From positions 171,658 through 235,657 of the forward strand of contig JACTAT010000133.1 in NCBI GenBank assembly GCA_014526335.1: a DNA stretch of 64,000 nt, given 5' to 3'. Below the pieces are notes generated by a model. It saw only the letters and a program-made list of their open reading frames with translations, was not told where the DNA came from and made no database searches. Shown piece after piece: positions 1 through 10,932 of the stretch (its first letter is position 1; the number at the start of each line of letters is the position of its first letter). The translations under genes were made by a program, and so were the position numbers. Origin of the DNA: Chrysaora quinquecirrha. Its lineage: Eukaryota; Cnidaria; Scyphozoa; Semaeostomeae; Pelagiidae.

Positions 1-348
1 CAACTTCACAAACCCGTCCACAAGTTTCGTTCTTCGTTCTTGAAGTGCCTTAATACAATGTATAAAACTAGATTAAAAGCACAACACAAGTCTTTTCATT
101 AAACGTATATTTAGATAAATTGAGCATCGACCAAGTCTCTTTGTCAATGGCTGGTCTACTCATCTTGCAACCCGTCGATCTTCTCCTCTATCTTCTGGAT
201 GTCTGCTATCATGACCATTGCATTCCCATACGATTGACAACTATCATGCTTTTCCGTCAGTACGACCATCATTCTTTTTCGTATTCTTTCTATATGGACT
301 GCAGCAATACTTTGCTTCCCAGGAAATATGGCATGCCAAGACCTTTCT

Positions 349-915
349 TCACTTTTGGAGGTATTTTCTTGCTATATTTCTCAATTGTTGGCTCAATTTC
401 TCCAGTAGGTGAAGGTGAATTTGAAATGGTGTTTTTAGCGCCCGTTGTCTGGAAACCTGCGTTGATCCTGGCTGTGACGCTGCTGTGGCTGGGGCTCGAA
501 CCCCGTCCTTGCTAAGCTTCTGACACCACAAGCCAGCTGGATTAGACCATGACGTCAAAGCCCCTTTTACTAATCTATCTTCTCTCGTCGTCTTCGACAG
601 GCAATATTTGTATAAATTGGGCTGGCAATTTCCAGTTGCTTTTAGTGACCTGTTGTAGTGATGTGCGAGACGTCTGTTCAATTTTTGCGTGCTTGAGACA
701 AAGACGAAATATCCGCTGCAACCGCCATTGTTACAAGTATTGACTCCTTCGCAGAATGATCGCCTGATGAACAGCGTGTTTTCTTTTCCATCCAGAATGA
801 CTGTCTGAGGTTGTGTTTGGCTTGAAGACTTTGAAAGTTGATTGTCGTTACTCATGAGTTCCAGATTTTGCTGCAAATCTTTCCTTTGAAAAATCTGAGG
901 TATAGAAGAGGACAT
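349..915 (-). CDS. Unrecognised Cys/His-rich ORF (possible exon)
   Basis: An open frame of 188 codons begins with ATG at 915. I do not recognise the family. After a Ser/Gln-rich N-terminus, residues about 45-110 hold a cluster of Cys and His (FCEGVNTCNNGGC, then an HHYNR motif and TGNC), which could bind zinc. The last 60 residues look non-conserved and overlap a tRNA T-arm-like stretch near 488-502, so a real exon may end earlier by splicing. The plus-strand frames over the same DNA are less convincing. It could be an exon of a host gene, or part of a decayed transposon near the Penelope-like element at 1.6 kb. Only the open frame and the Cys/His pattern are seen; function is unknown. Confidence 0.35.
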   Translation of the reverse strand: MSSSIPQIFQRKDLQQNLELMSNDNQLSKSSSQTQPQTVILDGKENTLFIRRSFCEGVNTCNNGGCSGYFVFVSSTQKLNRRLAHHYNRSLKATGNCQPNLYKYCLSKTTREDRLVKGALTSWSNPAGLWCQKLSKDGVRAPATAASQPGSTQVSRQRALKTPFQIHLHLLEKLSQQLRNIARKYLQK

Positions 916-1027
916 TGGTTCAAAAATAGCCAGGAAACTCGTATCTTTTAACGAAATTTCCTGCCATTTCTATTTCTGCCAACATGTTGCTTATAACTGG
1001 CAGATAGTGCAATCCACTGCTGGCCTT

Positions 1028-1210
1028 TTAATCTTTTTCCAGGTGTGGTACAACCCGCAGCTGCAATGTGTTTGTTAACGGGCTTCTTACAATAACTGGT
1101 GGTGGCTTCTCAACAAATCTAATTCCCATTGCTCTCAGCTTTACATATACAAGTCTCATTGCCCGTCTGAGAAAGCGTTCCCGGGCTCGGCTCCTTTTGT
1201 TGATTCTCAT
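1028..1210 (-). CDS. Small basic ORF, unrecognised
   Basis: A 60-codon frame starts at ATG 1210. The first 20 residues are very rich in Arg and Lys (MRINKRSRARERFLRR), followed by a Pro-rich patch. No family is recognised. It lies on the same strand as the Cys/His-rich ORF at 349-915 and could be another exon of that gene, but I found no convincing splice pair joining them. Confidence 0.2.
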   Translation of the reverse strand: MRINKRSRARERFLRRAMRLVYVKLRAMGIRFVEKPPPVIVRSPLTNTLQLRVVPHLEKD

Positions 1211-1632
1211 TCAGCTATTACCTGGCATTGCGGAAATATTTCTGTAAAGATGAGGTTGGATATCTGGTTCTGCCAGCAAGTTTTGTTTCATTCCTTGAAT
1301 CCAACTAACCAGTTTCGCTTTGGACACTCCAGTGATCGTTGTTGATTCCTTTTAGCTAATACCTGGAAAGCTGCTATGCAGCTTTAAAGAACAGTACCAA
1401 GAGATAGTACCCACAACATCCTAAGCAACTGATCTCAAGGAATCACACTATGTATTGATGTCCTTGTTGGCGTTTCTTCTAGTGAATTTGAGTTTTCAAA
1501 TATCTGTTCAAATTTTTGTTCAATCAATTAGAGTCGCGTGTGTAAACAGGCCGGCTGAGGTAGTCCTCGCATAAGCTCCCATAAGCTTTTGAGATCTCTT
1601 TCATAAAATGCTGTGAGTGTCGCTATCAGTGT

Positions 1633-2551
1633 AGTTTCTGTTTAACAGCGCATTTGCGAGAAATTGCAGAAGAAAAACGACAACTTTTATTTTCGAACAA
1701 GACATGTTTCGGATTACTCAATCCATCTTCAGTTAATGAGAAATTAAAATAAAAACGTTGAATTTATTACAAAGCTAGGTAACAATAATAATTTAAAGAG
1801 GCAAAAGGGAAAAGATCTAAAAAACCTAATTACAATTAAAGTGTAAAAAACAAAGAAAAACAAAGAAAAACAAAAACGCCGAAACTATTATACTAAAGTC
1901 AAATTATAATGGTAAAGCTGCCTATTGAGAGAGGCTTCTCCCAAGATATGTGTAAGGCTTCCTTGATTTTTAATTGAAAAGACGTGTGGGCGGTATCCAG
2001 AACTGTAAAAGAGTCCTCAGAGCAAAATTCACGACAACCAGGAGAGTCCTTAAAATGTTTAAGAATGTGTGAATTCTTATCTGTGACCAAATGCTCACGG
2101 ATCCGTGTAGAAAGATGGCGGCTAGTTTCCCCGACATAAGATGCGTTACTGCATCCGGCACAAGAAAATTTGTAAACTACACGAGATCTGAGGCATTTGG
2201 GCACAGAATCCTTAATTAAAAATACGTCTTTTCAATTAAAAATCAAGGAAGCCTTACACATATCTTGGGAGAAGCCCTCTCTCAATAGGCAGCTTTACCA
2301 TTATAATTTGACTTTAGTATAATAGTTTCGGCGTTTTTTGTTTTTCTTTGTTTTTCTTTGTTTTTTACACTTTAATTGTAATTAGGTTTTTTAGATCTTT
2401 TCCCTTTTGCCTCTTTAAATTATTATTGTTACCTAGCTTTGTAATAAATTCAACGTTTTTATTTTAATTTCTCATTAACTGAAGATGGATTGAGTAATCC
2501 GAAACATGTCTTGTTCGAAAATAAAAGTTGTCGTTTTTCTTCTGCAATTTC
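1633..2551 (-). mobile_element. Penelope-like retroelement, 5'-truncated, with inverted terminal arms
   Basis: Two long arms, about 1651-1985 and 2224-2556, are near-perfect reverse complements. They enclose a 240-bp unique centre that encodes a GIY-YIG endonuclease domain on the minus strand. The direct repeat TCGCTATCAGTGT occurs at 1620-1632 and 2552-2564 and looks like a 13-bp target-site duplication. Inverted or tandem terminal copies (pLTRs) and 5' truncation are known for Penelope-like elements. The reverse transcriptase domain is absent, so this copy is not autonomous. Confidence 0.75.
1899..2220 (-). pseudogene. GIY-YIG endonuclease domain of a Penelope-like element, C-terminal fragment
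   Basis: The minus frame reads VVYKFSCAGCSNASYVGETS, then RHLSTRIREH and a distal SFQLKIKEALHI. This is the usual layout of the Penelope-type GIY-YIG domain: a CxxC pair, a YVGET core, the Arg of the helix and the FxxKIKEAL segment. The start is missing; the frame runs open into the right arm before reaching any initiator context. One base is lost near 1937 (in the CCTCTCTC stretch), so this copy ends in a shifted tail (PLSIGSF). The inverted right arm (2224-2337, plus strand) keeps the unshifted ending EKPSLNRQLYHYNLTLV and a stop. The domain would nick target DNA during retrotransposition; here it is a relic. Confidence 0.75.
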
Positions 2552-3098
2552 TCGCTATCAGTGTGTACGCTAAAGCTAGTTGGTTATCGACTTTGTCCCC
2601 ATCCTGACTATTTCCCCATAAAAACTCTTTCATTGTTTGCTGGTTTGGTATTACTTGAAGAATGAGACTTTATCAAAATGTAATCATCGGAGTTTTACAC
2701 TAACTAGCCAAAACTATTCAACCCAAAGCAGAGATACACACCTGACTAGCTGTCAATGACAAAATGACACAGTGGAGCACATAGCACCAGCCATTTCTTT
2801 CTTTTCTGTAAGTGCAGCTACTTCAAAACATATATTTTTTCCCCATGAGGTGGGCTGAACAAAAATCACATCTCGTTTCTGCTCTATGGCATTTATTGTC
2901 TGCATCTGGAAAAGCTTGAATGTAGAGTATCCAAATTTTTTTAATGCTCCCTTCTTGATGAGTTTTTAAAGCTCTAAAAAGAATGCTAATTGAGAGGCAT
3001 GACCGCGTATATGTACAGAAGATCATCAAATTGAGCTTTTACCTTCATTGAAAAATAACTATAATCACAGACTTCTGCAATTCATTTTCAAACTGTTA

Positions 3099-4820
3099 CT
3101 AGCCATAAGTGGCAGACATAACAAGAATTCCATACAGGATTAAAGGCAATATGAGATTATCAATTTGAGATGTTACTGCTTCAACAGCAGCGACAAAAAC
3201 AACACCTAAAAACAAATAAATAGTGTGTAATAATGAGGCATTGCAGCTGTATAAAACAAGTATGAGAACTGAAGCAAGCAGCTGACTGCTGATACATGCG
3301 ATTGTTCCAATTACTGTCTTTTTACTTCCTGGTAGATTTACTGTCCCATAAACAGTCCCAAAAATGGAAGCAAATGCATCACCAAAACCAAGTGAAATTA
3401 CTCCAGCATATGGAACAAGGCAATGGGTTGCTGATGTTGAATGAAATGGGAAGATCCAGACTGGTACACTGAAGCCAAGCAACAGATAAATATGAGTTAA
3501 GATCACAAAGCCTTTGTCTCTATCATCAACAAATGAGCACATATATTTGTCAAGAAAATTACTGAATGGGTATATATTGAAGATTCTCATGAGCTCTAAA
3601 ATGATAAGAATTACCACTGCAATGGATGAAGCAATCTTTACCCAGTCTGGATTCAAGTATATGCCTGGTGCAAAAATAAAAACTCCAATGAAATGGAAAG
3701 ACTTCCTTATAATAATATTTGGAACAATTTTAGATTCTTTATTATAGTCTGTATGCCATATAACAATACCAACTGACAGTGCAAGCATAACTACCCAATA
3801 GCTTGTAAGTAAGGCTGAAGTTGTATTTATCTGAGTAATGATGAAGGTTAATAAATTCATTCGCAGTGCAAGGTATGCCAGTGGCAGAAATACAGCAGTA
3901 ACATTCAATATGCCACCAATATAGAAACCAATGCTGTAGACAACATAATCCTTTGCTGACTTTGCATAATGAGCCAAGCAATAGAAAACTGGGCTCAATA
4001 ACAAAGATATAAGAAATGCTGATACAAGGAGTGTGGACACGAACATGTACGGCTGCCTTCTGTTGACGATTTTCTCAAGGTTTTTGCATTTTGTAACTAT
4101 TGGTATTTCAGCTTTCTCTGTCATGATAAAAATAAAATCTAAAAGTAGCAGAGTGATTCCTTGACACAGGATTGATGATTCACCAATCGTGAAACTTCTT
4201 GGACAAAGTTTATTGAGAAACCAAAACAGAAATATGTACAAAGTCAGCGTTGTACTTGGTACAATAATGTTAAGTTCTGTCATGTGATCTTGAAGAAAAT
4301 AGCATGAAAATACTATCACAAGGCTTATAAAAGTAGGGTCAATTTGTAAAACATAGAAAAAGCCAATCAGAAGTGCAGAACAGGACATTACAATGACACA
4401 TCTTGTATATATCTGTAACAGATCAGGTTCATTTAATACACTAGGCCCGTTTGTTGTTGCTGATACTTGAGATATCAAACTGACATGTTGTGAATATAAA
4501 AAGTAAACAACAACAACAGCTGTGATGATGCCTTGTCCATGAACTTGACGAAACGATAGCTTATTATATCTGGAAATCTGTCTGTATTGGTCTGCAAGAT
4601 GCAAAATGAACAATATTACCAACATGGGAACCTGAAATGATGAAACTGTCACAAGGAGATCTTCTGGTAACGTAGAATGTAGGGCAATGTAAAACAAAAT
4701 CATCAGTAATGAAAATTCTGTGCATCTCAAAAGACATTTCCCTGCAGCTTCTTCATGCATCAATCCAAAAAATCTTCCAGTTTTTGTGTGCTGGTTTGAT
4801 GCTCTTGAAACAGAAGTCAT
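3099..4820 (-). CDS. DOLK: Dolichol kinase
   Basis: This intronless gene encodes about 573 residues, an ER multipass enzyme that uses CTP to phosphorylate dolichol to dolichyl phosphate, the lipid carrier for N-glycosylation, GPI anchors and O-mannosylation. About 12-15 hydrophobic segments run through the protein. The C-terminal catalytic signature is intact: YAGVISLGFGDAFAS, then NLPGSKKTVIGT (about residues 470-505), matching the polyprenol kinase CTP-binding GDA and KKT motifs. The segment SFHFIGVFIFAPGI also fits the family. Human DOLK is likewise a single exon, 538 residues. The start is the ATG at 4820; an extension two codons upstream would begin with TTG and is not used. The tail ends MSATYG with TAG at 3099-3101. 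Its promoter side is cut by the transposon at 4996. Confidence 0.95.
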   Translation of the reverse strand: MTSVSRASNQHTKTGRFFGLMHEEAAGKCLLRCTEFSLLMILFYIALHSTLPEDLLVTVSSFQVPMLVILFILHLADQYRQISRYNKLSFRQVHGQGIITAVVVVYFLYSQHVSLISQVSATTNGPSVLNEPDLLQIYTRCVIVMSCSALLIGFFYVLQIDPTFISLVIVFSCYFLQDHMTELNIIVPSTTLTLYIFLFWFLNKLCPRSFTIGESSILCQGITLLLLDFIFIMTEKAEIPIVTKCKNLEKIVNRRQPYMFVSTLLVSAFLISLLLSPVFYCLAHYAKSAKDYVVYSIGFYIGGILNVTAVFLPLAYLALRMNLLTFIITQINTTSALLTSYWVVMLALSVGIVIWHTDYNKESKIVPNIIIRKSFHFIGVFIFAPGIYLNPDWVKIASSIAVVILIILELMRIFNIYPFSNFLDKYMCSFVDDRDKGFVILTHIYLLLGFSVPVWIFPFHSTSATHCLVPYAGVISLGFGDAFASIFGTVYGTVNLPGSKKTVIGTIACISSQLLASVLILVLYSCNASLLHTIYLFLGVVFVAAVEAVTSQIDNLILPLILYGILVMSATYG

Positions 4821-4995
4821 TTTCAACTGAAGCCTGCGTTTTGAATAGGTCTTAGCTATTTATTGAGGGATTTTAAACCATTTTTATCGTCATTTGAGCA
4901 CTCAAAAACTTCTAGAAGCCAAATTTATAAATTGTATTTTGCACTTTGGACTCTTGTGATCTTGACAACATTTTCACTTGGCAATTGCCACTTCC
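4821..4995 (-). promoter_or_regulatory. DOLK 5' flank; left half of a split divergent promoter
   Basis: Only 175 bp separate the DOLK start codon from the left end of the transposon. The matching 175 bp (11866-12040) lies before the V-ATPase G start codon. Joined without the insertion, these would form a head-to-head intergenic region of about 340 bp, the size expected for a shared bidirectional promoter. The duplicated target contains CCACTTCC, an ETS-like core. The promoter role is inferred; no transcription start is visible. Confidence 0.5.
4986..4995. repeat. Left copy of the transposon target-site duplication
   Basis: TGCCACTTCC here is repeated exactly at 11866-11875, directly outside the two inverted termini. 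Confidence 0.75.
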
Positions 4996-4996
4996 A

Positions 4997-5013
4997 AGAT
5001 AGGTGACTTTCGT
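4997..5013. repeat. Left terminal inverted repeat of the transposon
   Basis: Seventeen bases, matching the reverse complement of 11849-11865 at 16 positions. Beyond this core both ends share only weak similarity (each has CCGCCAT within the next 60 bp). Confidence 0.7.
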
Positions 5014-5451
5014 TTCGAACTCTTCCGCTGACCAAATTCACCGCCATATTCAGCGCTGACGATGAGTGTTCGATGCACCTCGTGGCGTAAAGTTTGGAGC
5101 AGAAAAGAAATCAAAGCAGAATAAAGTGTATGTAATAACGGTGCGCAATAAGAATTTAATTACTTTCAATTGTATGAAGAACAAAAGTATTGTTAGTTTG
5201 ATGGTGTAAACAAATGGATACATTCTGGAAAAAGTTTGAGTTGCAAGTGTTGCCTTCTTATAAAGAGTGTGTTGAAGAAATGAAAATGGCGTGGCCAGTC
5301 TGCAATTTCAAAAATCATCAAAGACGTTGTGATAAGTATAACAATCACAATTATTCACGTATTTACAAAATGTTTTGAAGAACTCTTAACTGAGTTAAAT
5401 CTACCAGGAAAACAAACCAATTTTGAGATATACAATTTCAATTTTTAACAT

Positions 5452-6652
5452 CGCAGCAAAACTAAAACTGAACGAAATTATCATACAACTAAAATTAGAT
5501 GCTAATTAAGAACCGCACCATGATACTTGTTGATTTTCTTATATTTTGTCAATAATTATGTTTTGATTATATAGTTAAATTTTGGAGATATGTTTCCAAT
5601 GTCCTAAAGTCAGGAAAACGGTTTTTATTCATACGATTTGAAAGTGCGATTCCTATCCACGCAACAAAACTAAAACTGAACGAAATTATTCTATAACTAA
5701 AATTAGATGCTAATTAAGAACCGCACCATGATACTTGTTGATTTTCTTATATTTTGTCAATAATTATGTTTTGATTATATAGTTAAATTTTGGAGATATG
5801 TTTCCAATGTCCTAAAGTCAGGAAAACGGTTTTTATTCATACAATTTGAAAGTGCGATTCCTATCCACGCAACAAAACTAAAACTTAACGAAATTATCCT
5901 ACAACTTAAATTAGATGCTAATCAAAAACCGCACCATGATACTTGTTGATTTTCTTATATTTTGTCAATAATTATGTTTTGATTATATAGTTAAATTTTG
6001 GAGATATGTTTCCAATGTCCTAAAGTCAGGAAAACAGTTTTTATTCATACGATTTGAAAGTGCGATTCCTATCCACGCAACAAAACTAAAACTTAACGAA
6101 ATTATCCTACAACTTAAATTAGATGCTAATTAAAAACCGCACCATGATACTTGTTGATTTTCTTATATTTTGTCAATAATTATGTTTTTATTATATAGTT
6201 AAATTTTGGAGATATGTTTCCAATGTCCCAAAGTCAGGAAAACGGTTTTTATTCATACAATTTGAAAGTGCGATTCCTATCCACGCAACAAAACTAAAAC
6301 TTAACGAAATTATCCTACAACTTAAATTAGATGCTAATCAAAAACCGCACCATGATACTTGTTGATTTTCTTATATTTTGTCAATAATTATGTTTTGATT
6401 ATATAGTTAAATTTTGGAGATATGTTTCCAATGTCCTAAAGTCAGGAAAACAGTTTTTATTCATACGATTTGAAAGTGCGATTCCTATCCACGCAACAAA
6501 ACTAAAACTTAACGAAATTATCCTACAACTTAAATTAGATGCTAATTAAGAACCGCACCATGATACTTGTTGATTTTATTATACTTTGTCAATAATTATG
6601 TTTTGATTATATAGTTAAATTTTGGAGATATGTTTCCAATGTCCTAGACCAG
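5452..6652. repeat. 208-bp tandem repeat, about 5.8 copies, inside the transposon
   Basis: The landmark GTGCGATTCCTATCCACGCA recurs at 5644, 5852, 6060, 6268 and 6476, exactly 208 bp apart. Each unit is AT-rich and contains AACCGCACCATGATACTTGT. Units differ by a few substitutions (for example GAACG/TAACG and ACGATTTG/ACAATTTG), and alternate units share variants, suggesting a two-unit higher-order duplication. The array ends with a divergent last unit near 6650 and holds no gene. It lies between the 3' end of the transposase-like gene and the left TIR. Confidence 0.95.
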
Positions 6653-6822
6653 GAAAGTAAAAGAAACGAAATTCAACGAAACGAAACTACACTCCCTAAC
6701 CCTCCGAAACGAAACTACACTCCAAAACTACAGAACTAAACTCCCTATCGCTATAACTCAAGTGCAGCCCGAACTATACATATATAATGTTTGCAACCAG
6801 TATGTATTTAAATAAACTTTAA
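6653..6822. other. Short GAAACGAAACTACACTCC-repeat spacer
   Basis: Between the 208-bp array and the end of the transposase-like gene the sequence repeats variants of GAAACGAAACTACACTCC about four times. No gene is seen. Confidence 0.5.
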
Positions 6823-9800
6823 TTATGGTAAATTTTCTTTTGGAATTTCATAAACTTTACATCTTTCCAGTGTGACGCCCCATTCTTTTTTGATAAGCAT
6901 CGAGATTCTTTTAACAACAAATGCAAGATTTGTTTGGCAGCATTTCATGAGAAGAACATGTCCCTGGGAATGGTTACTGCTGTCCAAGACATATATTCTT
7001 TTTGCATTGACTCCAATGAACATAGATCTTTTGGTGGACCCAGTTTGATAAGAAGGTACGCTGCTGTTCCAGAAACGAAACCAGACGACATGAAATTAAG
7101 GAGTGACATTTCATGAGCCAGTATAGAATTATTTACAATGTTAACCAGCTGCATAATCAATGGTATGTCTTCAGAAGCCTCTTTTGAAGGTTTAAGAATA
7201 TTTGCTGAAATTTGGTAAAGGTCCCGACCATCTGTTACCATATCGTTGAAGAATTTGACCAGAGCCTGATGCTCGTCGATGTTAACTTCTCTTTGTAGCA
7301 TCTTTTTGCAGATAAGTGCTGATATGATAACACTTGCGTTTGAAGAGGAAGGGCTTTCACATTGAGCAATCTCGATTTTATACTCTGTGATTGGTAAATG
7401 GCTCAAGATTGTATACTTTACAACTTCTTCTTCATCTTTAGACCCCATTTGGAGGGTAGAGGGAAGGTGTTTTGGGCAGACACAAGGCATCTTCTTGCCA
7501 TTTTTCGAACAAAGACCGTCTGGACACATATGACATGTCACTGGCAAATTCTTTGGTCTTTTATGCCCTTGCAGTTCGTGCTTGCATGTTCTGCAGTGCC
7601 TCACAATCTCTGCAGATGCAATTTTGGCAGGCGATCTTGTGAAACCTGGTGTTGGAGGTGACAACAAGCCAATTTCGTTCTCTAATTTTGCCTTCTCTTC
7701 GTTTAACTTTTCGTCGTCGATTTCTTCTGGCAACTGAATTGCAGATTCTTTATTTAGTTCACTTTGGCAATTATTATCGTCGGTCTGATCCCCACCGTAA
7801 ACTCCCAATTTTATTGCTTTGGTCAGCTTCGTAAATTCAGCGGACAAATGGGACCTGCATATCGGACAGCTGGAAGACTGAGAGCTGCATCTTTCATGGA
7901 AAGAATGACCACATCCTCTAAATATGAAGAAGCCTTCTTGATCTTTTGGATCACTACAGCCAGGAAAATCACAGAAAAACTCTCATTTGGCTTCCTAGAG
8001 CAGTGATATCCAATTGGCAGCATTTTCATATTCAGGCCTGAAAAAGGTGAGCTCTTTTTTGTTGATTCAGTGGGTTGGCCATCAGATTGACAGATACAAC
8101 TTAGAGCTTTGACGATTTTCTCTGCATTTTTTATTTTCAGGAACTTCAGCTGGTTTCTGGAGAATGTGTAGTTCTTTGGTGGAGTAAATATTGCTTTGAA
8201 GTTGGAAAGCTCACGTTTTGATGCAAAGATTGCCTTCGCCTTAGCCGACAGAGACTCAGGAGAATCTGAAGAGTTGGTATGTCTTCTGATCACCGAGTGA
8301 GTGTTTTCAACCCTGTATTCATCGACGGCCCCGAGATTTTTAAAATATGTATGGAACAACACGGGATTGTTTGCTTCCCAGTAAACAACTTGTGATAGCC
8401 AAATCAATGGAGATTTATTATAGTGTTTACGTCGAAAACACAGGAACATAGTCCAGACTCTGATAACAGCATTTCTAAACTCTGTAAAATTCCCTCTTTT
8501 AAAAGTCACTGCATAAATAGAAAGTACCAGAGGCAAATAGTTATCCAGCAAACAAATCAGTGCACTGAATTCTGCTGTTTTACAATACTGAAATATTTGA
8601 TATGTTTTGTCTCGGATCATTAGCCAGCCACCATAAATCGTCTCAAAAACCATCGAAGTTCTCCATGGTGCCGGTTTGTCAGCGAGTATACTGCCTGGAA
8701 AAACTTCTTCGTAGATGAACTTAAAAAAATCATGGAAGACAAGCATTACATCTTCTTGTGCGTTCAGTGAGATGTGTAGGGGGCCAATCATTGGAATTAG
8801 GCCTTGAACTGGTGAAGGAGGCAAGCTCTTCTTGGGTGGTTCACGATTCGATGCCTCATCAATGTTGATACTTTCGGCTGCATTGTCATTCGTGAAAGAC
8901 TGTTCGTATACAATTCGTCTTGAATAAAATTGTGCAGGGTGATCACCAGGAAGAAAGATGCAAAATTTTGAAAGATATTCCTTCAGCTTGCTGCCCAAAA
9001 TCCAACCTAAAGCTGTTTCGAAGCCTTGTCTGTTTTTAAGCTGAAGCTCTTGAAATTCTAGTAAATAGACATTCTCGAAAGACCTCAGTGTTTGTGCTTC
9101 TTTAGACTGACAATATTCGTGAGCATCCAATCTATTTCTAATCATAGCAGCATCGAAGAATGACGAGCGCAACCAACTTGGCATAGTATTGGCATAAGTT
9201 CTGCAAATACGTTGCATGTTGTCTTGACAGAAAAGAATTTCATGCACAGAATTACCTATTATGTTAGGGTCATGAATTTCCGAGGCATCCCTCCATCTAA
9301 CAGCAGATATGTTACTAAAAACACTAAATACGATTGTGCACATGTTAACCGCTCGTGATGCTTTCTCAGTTGTCGGTCTTCTGTGGGTATGGACGCTGGT
9401 GTAATCGTCAATCGTAGCAATGACTAAATGTTCACCCCTAAGTGCCTGGATAATTGCAGCCTCAGATATCGATTGACTATTTTCTGCTGCATTACACAAT
9501 AAACGGTGTCCAGTTCTTGATGAGCACGAATTACCTAAGAATCTTTCTGTATTTAAAGATTCTTTGTTTGCATTGTTGGTTATCATAAACAATGTATTTG
9601 ACTTTTGAAGGAAGTTGCATCTTTGGCACAGACCATAGCATAAGTTGTACAATGCTGCAACAGCAATACGTTTGCTTAAATCAATGCGACTAGCAGATTC
9701 ACGTCTCGCATTATCTACAGCATCAAATAGATTGCGGCAGATGGTCGTTGCACCATTCTGAACACAAAATTGTTCCAATAGATCCGGGTCAAAGATGGGG

Positions 9801-9867
9801 TTTGCAGTTCTGAAGTACTGCATCATTGCATTTTTGACTTTAATTAATTCATCTTTTATGTCAGTTC
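6823..9867 (-). pseudogene. Exon 3 of the transposase-like gene (core, RING-like, Cys-rich cluster, tail)
   Basis: The acceptor TTTAAACAG precedes 9867, and the frame opens as TDIKDELIKVKNAMMQYF. Counting from the Met at 9826: IDDY at about 139-142, GPLHISLNAQED at about 349-360, LLDNYLPLVL at about 426-435 and VDEYRVENTHSVIR at about 501-514. After a frame change at the T5 run (7975-7979 on the plus strand) the protein continues CDFPGC, CGHSFHERC and SSCPICRSHL, a RING-like Cys/His series. Further on come CRTCKHELQGHKR, TCHMCPDGLC and PCVC. A second frame change at 7029-7032 restores the ending SMFIGVNAKRIYVLDSSNHS through YEIPKENLP and the stop at 6823. In both places one extra base in the run would restore the frame. 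Confidence 0.65.
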
Positions 9868-10296
9868 CTGTTTAAAGAATTAAAAAAAAATTTTTAATAA
9901 GTAAGATAACGAAACATCAATCTGATCTCCATAAATTACCCCGTTTTTTTAACGCGCATTTGTGTATAAGTGAGGAATGAAGATTAATGAAGAATAATTG
10001 TACTGTACAGTAGCTAGTTGAATTGTAGCTACAGTGAAGTGTGTGGTAGGAAAGCATAAAGAGAAATCCTTCTAGTCCCTAGCACTTAAAAATTAGCTAT
10101 AAAAAAAAATATCCAAAAATATCCAAAAATTCTTTGGATGCTCACAACGGTAGCATTATGAAGGTTAGTCTTTCTATTTTCTGGGTACAGAGACACATCT
10201 GCTTCTGGTGCGCTTTCATTAAAATAGAAAGCTTCGCTGAAAATCATCATTCAAGAGAATAAGAAAAGTTTAAAAGAAAAAAGTCATCAAACCTAC

Positions 10297-10732
10297 TTTT
10301 TCGTAATTGTCTCATTTGCGTCTCAATGTTCTCAAGCATGCCAGGTGGCAATATCACTGATTGATCTGGTAACTGAAATACTTATCCAAAGTCACTTTGT
10401 AGAGATGGAAGATTGTTGAAAGCTTGGTCGCTATTACTTTCGGAAGCTGGTGATGGGGAACCCAAGACTTCACCCTGACTCATTTCACTTTGGTTGGATA
10501 TGACACTGTCGTCTTGCTCATCACTAAAAGAACCCAAAATTGAATTTTCTGCCACTGGAATTTCAGTCCTGTCTTCTTCTTCGCTATCTAAATTATTTGT
10601 CAAGTCCATCAGTGGATGATGCCGTCGTCTCCTGCCCATTACTCTTGCATCCCAACGTCTTGAGGCCCTTGAAGCTTGAGTCGGATGGCTTTGGTCATGC
10701 TGAGAATGATTTCTTCTGAAGCGGTTAGGATA
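10297..10732 (-). pseudogene. Exon 2 of the transposase-like gene (acidic linker, in-frame stop)
   Basis: The acceptor ends TTTCAG before 10732 and the donor GTAGGT follows 10297; phases agree with both neighbours (RK|R across the exon 3 junction). It starts YPNRFRRNHSQHDQ, contains RRWDARVMGRRRRHHP, then a Ser/Asp/Glu-rich stretch, and ends LPPGMLENIETQMRQLRK. A TAA at 10382-10384 interrupts an otherwise open frame; one substitution (for example from CAA) would explain it. Confidence 0.55.
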
Positions 10733-10932
10733 CTGAAATTCAAAGAGAGTGAATAAAGTGGGCTTTGTAATGGTAAATTGATGGGGAGGAAATTGATGAT
10801 ATTTGAGAAAGGCTCAATGATTGAAAACGTATAGGCCTAATGATAAATGAAACTTTTTAAAAGAGTAGTCTTTGTACGATGGTGGCTCTTGAAAATTTAA
10901 TTATATATACAACTTTTGCCTCGTGACTTACA

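Noticed and set aside
4821..4826. DOLK start two codons upstream
   Set aside because: It would begin with TTG; the ATG at 4820 is the proper start.
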